A DNA stretch of 41,660 bases from Cytophagales bacterium. Its GTDB lineage: Bacteria; Bacteroidota; Bacteroidia; Cytophagales; Microscillaceae. The position numbers and the translations under genes were made by a program. The stretch covers positions 1-41,660 of the forward strand of contig JAAFJG010000042.1 in NCBI GenBank assembly GCA_013298075.1. Reading direction: 5' to 3'. The notes under the pieces were generated by a model. It had not been told where the DNA came from. It saw nothing but the letters and a program-made list of their open reading frames with translations, and did not search any database. Positions 35,765 through 41,660 of this stretch are shown here, piece by piece (within the stretch, counting starts at the first letter, position 1; every line of letters starts with the position of its first letter).

Positions 35765-36604
35765 ATGTTAGGAAACTTAGATAATGAAGTTATTTTTAAA
35801 AAAGCATTTACGGATAAATTTGTATTAAAATGTTTTGTAAAAGACCTTTTTAATATCGATTTTGAACCTGAAACCATCGAAACTGAAAAACGTTTTGAAC
35901 CAAAAATTTCTCATATTGATTTTAAATATGATATTTTTGCAGAAAATAAGGACAAAAGAATTATTGTAGAAATTCAAAGAGTTGATTACGATTATAATTT
36001 TGATAGATTTCTATTGTATCATAATATGGCGATTGCTGAAATGCAAAAAAACTCTAAAGAATACAAAACAAATAGAGTCGTTTATACTATCGTGGTTTTT
36101 ACAAGTAAATATGTTACCAAAGACAGACAAAATAACGTGGTTGAAAGTGATATTTTGTTTCATTATAGCAATTTATTTGACCTTGATGGGAAAGAATTTG
36201 ATATTTTTGGGCATAAATTAATTTATTTGAATCATAATTATATCAAAAATAGTACACCTGAAGGATATAAAGATTGGTTAAATTTGGTGAACGAATCGAT
36301 TAAAAACCCTGAAAATCCAAAAATAAATCTAAATAATAAAGGCGTAAAAAAAGCCGTTGAAATGATTGATTTTGATAAATTAACGCCTGAAGAACTACGA
36401 AATACTAAAAATGCAAATGCTGCAGGAAGTGCCAGAATAATCTATGAGCAGGAAGCAAAAGAGGAAGGGAAAATGGAAGGAAAGCAAGAACAAAGTATTG
36501 AAATTGCGAAAAACTTAATTACTTTAGGTTTATCCGACGAAAATATAACCAAAGCAACAAGACTAACTTTGAAAGAAGTAAAAAAATTACGTGAAAGTAA
36601 ATAA
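35765..36604 (+). CDS. PD-(D/E)XK nuclease-family transposase (Rpn-type)
   Basis: 279 residues. The fold's active site is seen as Asp56 in DFKYDIFAEN and Glu69-x-Gln71 in IIVEIQ, the ExQ variant usual for Rpn/PDDEXK_2 proteins. N-terminal FKKAFTDKFVLKCFVKDLF, the central RFLLYHNMAIAEM and a late YLNHNYIKN stretch also fit. The C-terminus has the family's EGKMEGKQEQ linker and a helix-turn-helix-like end (LITLGLSDENITKATRLTLK). Rpn proteins stimulate recombination and DNA cutting in E. coli and exist in many copies in some genomes. The gene is flanked by repeats, and the start of a second copy follows it by 20 bases. Confidence 0.88.
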   Translation: MLGNLDNEVIFKKAFTDKFVLKCFVKDLFNIDFEPETIETEKRFEPKISHIDFKYDIFAENKDKRIIVEIQRVDYDYNFDRFLLYHNMAIAEMQKNSKEYKTNRVVYTIVVFTSKYVTKDRQNNVVESDILFHYSNLFDLDGKEFDIFGHKLIYLNHNYIKNSTPEGYKDWLNLVNESIKNPENPKINLNNKGVKKAVEMIDFDKLTPEELRNTKNANAAGSARIIYEQEAKEEGKMEGKQEQSIEIAKNLITLGLSDENITKATRLTLKEVKKLRESK

Positions 36605-36624
36605 ACAAATAAACCAAAAAAATT

Positions 36625-36711
36625 ATGTTAGGAAACTTAGACAGTGAAGTGATTTATTTATATTCATTTTGTATTTTAAAGAAAAGATATTTATCAAAAA
36701 ACAAAAAATAA
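36625..36711 (+). pseudogene. Start of a second Rpn-type gene, truncated
   Basis: ATG TTA GGA AAC TTA is followed by GACAGTGAAGTGATT, encoding MLGNLDSEVI, against MLGNLDNEVI in the intact gene. The 20-odd bases before the ATG also match the intact gene's leader. After about twelve codons homology stops and the sequence continues with the upstream flank motif (TTCATTTTGTATTTTAAAG), giving a junk tail that ends at 36711. It is a deletion scar of a former tandem copy. Confidence 0.8.
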
Positions 36712-36875
36712 ACAAATTTTTTTTAGATAAAAAACGTTCTAATGTTGTGAGAGTTGCTATTCTTCGAATAGCGAAGTCGGGAGACTTCGGTTTTTTAGGT
36801 TTAAGTAACGCTTCGCTTAATACTTAAACCAGTTTCTTTTTTTTTATTTTATACTTAAACCAGTTAGGGGAATTT
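36712..36875 (+). repeat. Three-stem structured repeat, left copy
   Basis: Stem 1 is GCTATTC-TTC-GAATAGC (36756-36772). Stem 2 is GAAGTC-GGGA-GACTTC (36773-36788), followed closely by six T as in an intrinsic terminator. Stem 3 is GGTTTAAGTA / TACTTAAACC (36798-36830). A second TACTTAAACCAGTT with GGGGAAT follows at 36852-36872. The whole unit is the inverted counterpart of 38139-38240. The 36605-36905 gap holds only this and the Rpn remnant. Confidence 0.8.
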
Positions 36876-36905
36876 CAAGACATTTAACTAAATTAGATAA
36901 ACAAA

Positions 36906-37586
36906 TTAATTTTTTGTTGGAACAAAATCTAAAAAAAGTGGTTTTTGTAAATTTTTATATTTTTCAAAAAATCTTATTTCTAATTTTTCATTTTTTATTT
37001 CTATCAATTCTAACTTAATATGTGTGTTTACAAATTCATTTTCATCTTGCCTAATAATTATTCTCATAGGAAAACCTATTTTTTCTATAAAACAAGCTAT
37101 TTCTATTTTACGAAAAAAACCAAATTGAATGTTTTTAGGTAGATTTATTTGTTGGTCTTTTAACGCCCAAATCTGATATATTTCTTGGTTAGATTTATTT
37201 TTAACGAGATATTTAAAACATTTTTTTTGATAAATGTAATCTATTTCATTGGTGGCAATAATTTCAAAATCATCTACATCACAATCATCAATTGGATATT
37301 TTTTGATACCTCCAATTCTTAAACCCTGCACAAATAAAAATTTATTTTTAAAATCAAAAAGATGATAAGTTGATTCGTTATCATCTCTTTTGATTTCTTT
37401 GAGAGAATAAAAATCTTTAAATGTAAAGTTTAAGAAAGTTGGTGAATTAGTTCTGTAAAAAATTGAGCCTTTGACAAGCAATGTATCTATATTAGTAATT
37501 TTATAAAGAAGACTACCTTCAAAATTTTGAGCGTGTATTTTGTAAAAGAATGAGATTAGAATGAATATCAATATATTTTTTTTCAT
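36906..37586 (-). CDS. Secreted protein of unknown function
   Basis: 226 residues from the ATG at 37586; a TTG at 37634 would fall inside an upstream hairpin. A signal peptide (KKNILIFILISFFYKIHAQ) is followed by NFEGSLLYKIT, an opening often seen in GLPGLI/DUF4412-type secreted proteins of Bacteroidota. The rest is beta-rich with many Lys, Ile and Phe residues (SIFYRTNSPTFLNFTFKDFY, CFKYLVKNKSNQEIYQIWAL). It contains single Cys residues at scattered positions. I cannot assign a function. It lies within the region enclosed by inverted copies of the three-stem repeat. Confidence 0.7.
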   Translation of the reverse strand: MKKNILIFILISFFYKIHAQNFEGSLLYKITNIDTLLVKGSIFYRTNSPTFLNFTFKDFYSLKEIKRDDNESTYHLFDFKNKFLFVQGLRIGGIKKYPIDDCDVDDFEIIATNEIDYIYQKKCFKYLVKNKSNQEIYQIWALKDQQINLPKNIQFGFFRKIEIACFIEKIGFPMRIIIRQDENEFVNTHIKLELIEIKNEKLEIRFFEKYKNLQKPLFLDFVPTKN

Positions 37587-37620
37587 AAAAATTAAAAAAT
37601 AGTATTTAATTGAATTAAAA

Positions 37621-37665
37621 GAGAAATAAAACAAAATAAATATAGTTCATTTTGTTCTATTTCTC
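37621..37665. terminator. Long hairpin between the two island genes
   Basis: GAGAAATAAAACAAAAT (37621-37637) and ATTTTGTTCTATTTCTC (37649-37665) pair with one mismatch over 17 bases, loop 11. It sits between the stop of the 37676 gene and the start at 37586. It could terminate the upstream transcript or fold in the leader of the next gene. Confidence 0.55.
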
Positions 37666-37675
37666 AAATTAGTTA

Positions 37676-37897
37676 TTAATCTTTTAAAAGAGGAATTAAT
37701 ATAGCGCCAGAAACTAAGTATCCTTTACAATCATAAGCATTATAATCAATTCGTCTATAAGCTCTACCCTCATGAACTACAACGGTATCACCTGTTTTTA
37801 CCCAATACTCGCCACAACCCTTCGTTTTGGGGATTTGTGAAGTTGTTTCCACTAATTTACCTGAATCAATTAATTTTTGATACTCGATAGCAGACAT
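37676..37897 (-). CDS. Small protein, probable lipoprotein missing its normal start
   Basis: 73 residues from the ATG at 37897 (MSAIEYQKLIDSGKL...GYLVSGAILIPLLKD). Two Cys residues (CGEYWV, YDCKG) may pair. The frame stays open upstream to 37999 and encodes a lipoprotein-type signal, FLFLLIFVIVFAC, followed by a polar linker QQKNEVTPKETK. A TAA stop lies directly before that and there is no ATG, GTG or TTG in the added 34 codons. So either the original start was lost by mutation, a rare start codon is used, or only the truncated cytosolic form is made. Family not recognised. Confidence 0.6.
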   Translation of the reverse strand: MSAIEYQKLIDSGKLVETTSQIPKTKGCGEYWVKTGDTVVVHEGRAYRRIDYNAYDCKGYLVSGAILIPLLKD

Positions 37898-38138
37898 AAT
37901 AATAGTTGTTTTTGTTTCTTTCGGTGTAACTTCATTTTTTTGTTGACAAGCGAAAACGATAACAAATATAAGTAAAAATAAAAAATTAAAATTAAATTGT
38001 TAATAAATAAATTCCGATGCAAAATAAAACAATAAAAGTAAATATTCCAAGTAATCTACCCTAATATTTTTTAATTGATTGATAATCAATTATTTAAATT
38101 TATAATTTTCAAACTAGAAATTAGATAAATATATGCAA

Positions 38139-38240
38139 ATATTCCCCCAACTGGTTTAAGTATTAAGCGAAGCGTTACTTAAACCTAAAAAAACTGAAGT
38201 TTCCAACTTCGCTATTCGAAGAATAGCCATACTTACGAAC
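38139..38240 (-). repeat. Three-stem structured repeat, right (inverted) copy
   Basis: Read on the minus strand it has stem 1 GCTATTC-TTC-GAATAGC, stem 2 GAAGTT-GGA-AACTTC with seven T soon after, and stem 3 GGTTTAAGTA/TACTTAAACC, ending CCAGTTGGGGGAAT. Compared with 36756-36872, stem 2 has C-G replaced by T-A. Apart from this, the right direct repeat and the upstream open frame of the small lipoprotein, the 37898-38464 gap shows nothing. Confidence 0.8.
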
Positions 38241-38356
38241 TCATTATATTTTTTATTTGAATAAAAAGTAGTGTGTTTGTGGTGGAAAATAGAATAAAGT
38301 AATACCCACAAAATACTAAAAATAGAACGTTAAGATTATTTGGTTATCCGTTTTGT

Positions 38357-38461
38357 GATTAGGATAAAATAATTTTTTGATAATTGTTGAATGATATAAT
38401 TGCCTCCAGATTTATTTGGCGGCAATTTAAAAAAATGGTTTCTTATTTTTCATACAAATTT
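38357..38461 (+). repeat. Right direct repeat of the rpn island
   Basis: Starts GATTAGGATAAAATAATTTT and includes TGCCTCCAGATTTATTTGGC-GGCA. It matches the left repeat at 35473, including the 11 bases that are the last codons and stop of the phosphohexomutase gene there. The preceding bases (TCCGTTTTGT) are unrelated to that gene. Confidence 0.8.
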
Positions 38462-38464
38462 ATG

Positions 38465-40738
38465 CTATCTAAAATTCCATCTCACACCTAAAAAACCTCT
38501 CGAACCTTGATTGGGAGCAAAAACATAATTGGGGTCAAAAGTCAATGCGTTTGGATTATTGGGCGTGGGCAATGCTTGTCCGTTGGCATCAAATTGCACT
38601 TGCTTATCAAAAGGGTCAAAAGAACGAGCAATACTATTGGCAGGTGGCGTATAATTTAATAAGTTTTTGATGCCACCATAGATTTGAAAACCATTTTTAA
38701 TTTTTTTGGTAAATTGTATATTTTGCAAACTCCAAACAGGCGAAGTCGCAGGTCTATCATCTAAATCACCCAAAAGCGGCAACAACATCGAACCATAAAT
38801 ATTGCCTGTATAATCAACAGACAAACCAATTTTTAAAAAATTATAATTGATACTCCAGACTCCCGAAAATCTTTCTGTCAATAATTGTCTTTGTTTGATA
38901 CCATTGTTGGTAAAACTTACGTCCATAAAAGTACCACCTGCTATTATTTTTAAACCATTATTTAGTTCAATATCCATATTTAAACTGATTCCTTTTGAAA
39001 CAGAAAAACCATTCAGATTATCATAAATAATTTTATTGACATCGGTTAAATAATCGGGAATAATTTTATTATGAAAATAAGTATAAAATACGCTCGCATC
39101 TATACCAATCGAATGATTAGTTTTGGTATATATTTTTTTCACAAAGTTAATATTACTATTCCAAGAAGTTTCTGGTTTTAGAGTATTGACAAAAACAACT
39201 TTTCTCGCACCTGTGAGCGCAGCGTGGTCTTCTGTGAATACATTTGCCACTCTATATCCATTGCCAACGCTAATTCGGAGTATATTGAAATTATTTTTTG
39301 AATTGATTTTATAATTAAATCGAGGCGAAAAAACATTGCCATGCAAACTATTATAATCGTATCTTATCCCCAATAAAATTCGATGTTGTGCATTGATTTT
39401 AATATCATCTTGCAAAAAAATACCGGGTAATTTGATAATAGAAGGCATATTTTGTGTATTATTTTCATTGCTCGTGGCAGGAGTGTTATCATCATAATAG
39501 GTATATCGATAAGCCATTCCTAACAGAAAATCGTGTTTTTTGGCTACTAATTTATGCCAAGTAAGTTGCCCAAACGCAATGTATTGTTGGGCATTATAAG
39601 GTGTAACCCCATAAAAAGAATCTTGATTGTGTCCATTGATGCTCCATTGAAAACTGATATTTTCCGAAGTGGGTAATTGATATACGCCAAATAATTCCCA
39701 TCTTTTTGTATAAATACTTTCACCATAAATATTATTACTTCCTCTATCATTTTTAGTCCAACGCATATCTCCTCCAAATCTATCTTCATTTACATATCGC
39801 AAAGCCAAACTAAATTGTTTTTTATTTTTTCTTTCAAAAGTCCATTTATTAAACAAAGAAAGTCTATTTTGCAAAGTTACATCTGTAAAATTATCGCCAT
39901 TGTTATCGATTCTATTTTGATAATTAAAATAATTGATGCCCAATAAAGTTGCCGCTTTTTTGCCGACATCAAATTTAAAACCAATATCTGTATTGACATC
40001 TAACCAATTCGAACTAAAAATATCCGCAGAAACTAAACTCGCATTTTTTGGTTTTTTTGTAATCACATTTATCAATCCGCCCACCGCTTCTGAGCCATAC
40101 AAAGTCGAGGCTGCTCCTTTCACAATTTCTATCCGTTCAATAAAAGATTGCGGGATTCCTGTCAAGCCATACACCGTAGAAAGTCCGCTCACAATCGGCA
40201 TTCCATCTATCAAAACCATCGTATAAGGACCTTCCAAACCATTGATATGAATATCGCCTGTGTTACAAACATTGCAATTTAATTGAGGTCGAACTCCATT
40301 GATATTTTGCAAAGATTCGAATAAAGAAGGAGTTGGATTTGCCCTAAAAAAAGCATTGGTATACACTTCGATAGGCACAGGACTATCCAATTTTGATACT
40401 TCTTTCATCGTTCCCGAAATAACTACTTCTTCTAATACGTCTTCTATTAAATTGATATTGATTTGTTTACTTTCATTATTTTTGAGAATAATTTTTTGTT
40501 CCAATTTTTTAAAACCAACGCCACTTATTTCTAATAGATAAGTTCCTTCATTTATATTTTTGAACTCAAAATATCCCAGAGAATCAGTTGAAGCATATAT
40601 TTTTGTGTTTTTTAATACAACTTCTATCATTTCAATTGGTTTTTTATCAGTAGTAATAAATCCAAAAATCGTAGCATTTTGTCCAAAAATAATATTCAAT
40701 TTTAAAAATAATACGATAACTAATATAATTATTTTCAT
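38465..40738 (-). CDS. TonB-dependent outer-membrane receptor
   Basis: 757 residues. Signal peptide (IIILVIVLFLKLNIIFGQ), a carboxypeptidase-regulatory-like beta domain (about 20-100, FGFITTDKKPIEMIEVVL), a TonB-box-like EEVVISG near 103, then the plug (about 120-235). The barrel runs to the end (RGFLGVRWNFR). The plug carries an unusual CNVC pair (Cys155, Cys158) directly before NTGDIHINGLEG, then MVLIDGMPIVSGLSTVYGL and IVKGAASTLYGSEAVGGLIN. The Cys pair hints at metal or redox chemistry during uptake, but the substrate is unknown. There is no SusD gene beside it, which argues against a glycan system. A strong promoter lies upstream. Confidence 0.94.
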   Translation of the reverse strand: MKIIILVIVLFLKLNIIFGQNATIFGFITTDKKPIEMIEVVLKNTKIYASTDSLGYFEFKNINEGTYLLEISGVGFKKLEQKIILKNNESKQININLIEDVLEEVVISGTMKEVSKLDSPVPIEVYTNAFFRANPTPSLFESLQNINGVRPQLNCNVCNTGDIHINGLEGPYTMVLIDGMPIVSGLSTVYGLTGIPQSFIERIEIVKGAASTLYGSEAVGGLINVITKKPKNASLVSADIFSSNWLDVNTDIGFKFDVGKKAATLLGINYFNYQNRIDNNGDNFTDVTLQNRLSLFNKWTFERKNKKQFSLALRYVNEDRFGGDMRWTKNDRGSNNIYGESIYTKRWELFGVYQLPTSENISFQWSINGHNQDSFYGVTPYNAQQYIAFGQLTWHKLVAKKHDFLLGMAYRYTYYDDNTPATSNENNTQNMPSIIKLPGIFLQDDIKINAQHRILLGIRYDYNSLHGNVFSPRFNYKINSKNNFNILRISVGNGYRVANVFTEDHAALTGARKVVFVNTLKPETSWNSNINFVKKIYTKTNHSIGIDASVFYTYFHNKIIPDYLTDVNKIIYDNLNGFSVSKGISLNMDIELNNGLKIIAGGTFMDVSFTNNGIKQRQLLTERFSGVWSINYNFLKIGLSVDYTGNIYGSMLLPLLGDLDDRPATSPVWSLQNIQFTKKIKNGFQIYGGIKNLLNYTPPANSIARSFDPFDKQVQFDANGQALPTPNNPNALTFDPNYVFAPNQGSRGFLGVRWNFR

Positions 40739-40791
40739 TTTTTTTTATGTATAATTACTGTTATAAAAATTTCTTTTTTTGTAATTATATG

Positions 40792-40822
40792 CAAAGGTAA
40801 ATTTTATTTTTGAATAATCAAA
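40792..40822 (-). promoter_or_regulatory. Promoter of the TonB-receptor gene
   Basis: On the minus strand: TTTG (40822-40819), 19 bases, TACCTTTG (40799-40792). A perfect consensus match, 54 bases before the ATG. Confidence 0.75.
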
Positions 40823-40923
40823 ATAAAAATTTAGATTTGTCTAAAATATTTTTTACTCAATTCTAATTTTATTAAAAAATAAAAATAAATACTAAAAATA
40901 TTTTATTTTCCTAAAATATAAAA

Positions 40924-40931
40924 TATCTTTG
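40924..40931 (+). promoter_or_regulatory. -7 promoter box for the 41012-41413 gene
   Basis: TATCTTTG (TAnnTTTG). Nineteen bases upstream is TTTT, a weak -33. The ATG is 80 bases downstream. Confidence 0.5.
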
Positions 40932-41011
40932 CGGTAATTATAACAATCTATGTTTTTATCTGGTTTCAAAAAAATATCAGATAAAATAAATTAAACACCA
41001 AATTAAAAAAA

Positions 41012-41413
41012 ATGATAGAAATTATAAACACAAATATTTGGAAGTTAGTAGTATTAGAAAATAATACAATGTTTAGTACTTGGTTAGAAGATGCTGGTAA
41101 GATGGAAGATGATGAATTTAAGCTTCATTTGATATTGTTTACAGATTTATTAAAACAACATAATTGTAATAAATTTATTGTTGATGCACGTTATGGGCAT
41201 GTGATTGTGAGTTTGGATATGCAAGAATGGCACGATTCTCAAATTGTACCTATTTATTTACAATTAGGAATAAAAAAAATAGCGTTTATTTTGGCAGAAA
41301 ATATTTTTATAAGTATTTCTTTAACGCAAACTTTTGAGGAAACGAAAGGACAATTATTGAATATAAAATATTTTGATGAGGAAAAAAATGCTATGAATTG
41401 GATTTCAGAATAA
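41012..41413 (+). CDS. Small conserved protein of unknown function, paralogue of the 0.45-kb gene
   Basis: 133 residues, cytosolic. Alternating strands and helices: INTNIWKLVVLENNTMFSTW, FKLHLILFTDLLKQHN, KFIVDARYGH, QIVPIYLQLGIKKIAFIL, SISLTQTFEET, and a final NAMNWISE. The arrangement is like STAS/SpoIIAA-type regulatory domains, where a strand-borne Asp-Ala pair (here VDARYG) precedes a helix, but this is shape only. It shares its order of motifs with the protein at 448-897. It has its own promoter box and terminator, so it is a single-gene unit. Confidence 0.78.
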   Translation: MIEIINTNIWKLVVLENNTMFSTWLEDAGKMEDDEFKLHLILFTDLLKQHNCNKFIVDARYGHVIVSLDMQEWHDSQIVPIYLQLGIKKIAFILAENIFISISLTQTFEETKGQLLNIKYFDEEKNAMNWISE

Positions 41414-41440
41414 ATAAAAAACCATTTTTATTTATTTTTT
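41409..41440 (+). terminator. Terminator of the 41012-41413 gene
   Basis: AATAAATAAAAA (41409-41420) and TTTTTATTTATT (41425-41436) pair perfectly around ACCA, followed by TTTT. AT-only stem overlapping the stop codon. The remaining 220 bases to the window end show no gene. Confidence 0.6.
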
Positions 41441-41660
41441 TCAATCTTAAGTAATTCGGTAGTGCCACAAATTCGTTGCAGAAAAATTGGTACATTTAAA
41501 AAAATATGAAACTTATCAATGATGTATTTTTTACGAAAAATAAAAATAAAGTTGCAACTATTTCATAAAACTAAAAAAAATATCAAATAAATTCGAAAAA
41601 ATAACTATTTTTCGATGTAAACGATTTTATATAAAAAAAATACTTTTTTTTTTTTTCGTT

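Noticed and set aside
35765-36604. Rpn-type gene as a restriction or anti-phage nuclease system
   Set aside because: No methyltransferase, helicase or other defence gene is next to it; the C-terminal EGKQE/helix-turn-helix end fits the transposase-associated Rpn group better.
36906-37897. Possible toxin-antitoxin pair inside the island
   Set aside because: Both proteins carry export-type signals (one a lipoprotein signal in the extended frame), which does not fit a cytosolic toxin-antitoxin pair.

Overview
The window looks like chromosome from a low-GC member of the Bacteroidota, most likely a gliding or pigmented Cytophagales-type bacterium. The phylum call rests on several independent signs: DUF2480 and DUF5522 proteins, a DUF6089/PorG-type protein, a huge secreted protein with a gliding-motility (type B T9SS) C-terminal domain, a DUF5916 outer-membrane protein, a SusC-like TonB receptor, a CruF-type carotenoid enzyme, starts without Shine-Dalgarno sequences, and repeated promoters of the Bacteroidota form TTTG-N19-21-TAnnTTTG. 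Genus cannot be resolved by eye. No tRNA, rRNA or CRISPR array was seen.

Layout. 1-0.9 kb: the 5' end of an IS4-type transposase running off the left edge, then a small protein of unknown function that has a diverged paralogue at the far right end (41.0-41.4 kb). 1.5-6.5 kb: DNA maintenance (recQ, uvrC) with a C-terminal transposase remnant between them. 6.8-9.4 kb: a topoisomerase IV A subunit with a short C-terminus, followed closely by DUF2480. 9.4-15.8 kb: envelope and secreted proteins, mostly on the minus strand (TPR lipoprotein, small lipoprotein, secreted endonuclease/exonuclease/phosphatase, DUF5916 barrel), plus rsmE and a tiny plus-strand DUF5522 gene. 16.2-17.7 kb: porG-lptB pair. 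18.2-26.7 kb: secreted prolyl oligopeptidase, lipA, a large AsmA protein, a DNA/RNA endonuclease lipoprotein and a lone trpG/pabA. 27.0-28.7 kb: a MerR/B12 light-sensor-type regulator beside cruF, a likely light-controlled carotenoid unit. 29.2-33.2 kb: giant T9SS-secreted repeat protein. 33.7-35.5 kb: phosphohexomutase. 35.5-38.5 kb: an accessory island. 38.5-41.4 kb: TonB receptor and the second small paralogue.

Most unusual is the 2.9-kb island. It begins at the 3' end of the phosphohexomutase gene and is bounded by direct repeats of about 105 bp (about 90% identical over the first 80 bp); the left repeat includes the last codons and stop of that gene. Inside are a PD-(D/E)XK (Rpn-type) transposase gene, the decapitated start of a second copy, and two small minus-strand genes enclosed by inverted copies of a three-stem repeat. 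One stem of that repeat carries a compensatory base-pair change between copies, and a diverged copy forms the leader of the Rpn gene.

The intergenic regions are rich in small repeats: a ~200-bp nested-inverted-repeat element (two full copies in tandem plus several partial ones), a ~130-bp MITE-like element (two copies), a near-identical perfect palindrome (two copies, 42 and 36 bp), and a 3'-end hairpin repeat after lptB and lipA. These repeats, not the housekeeping genes, are the part of the window most likely to be undescribed.
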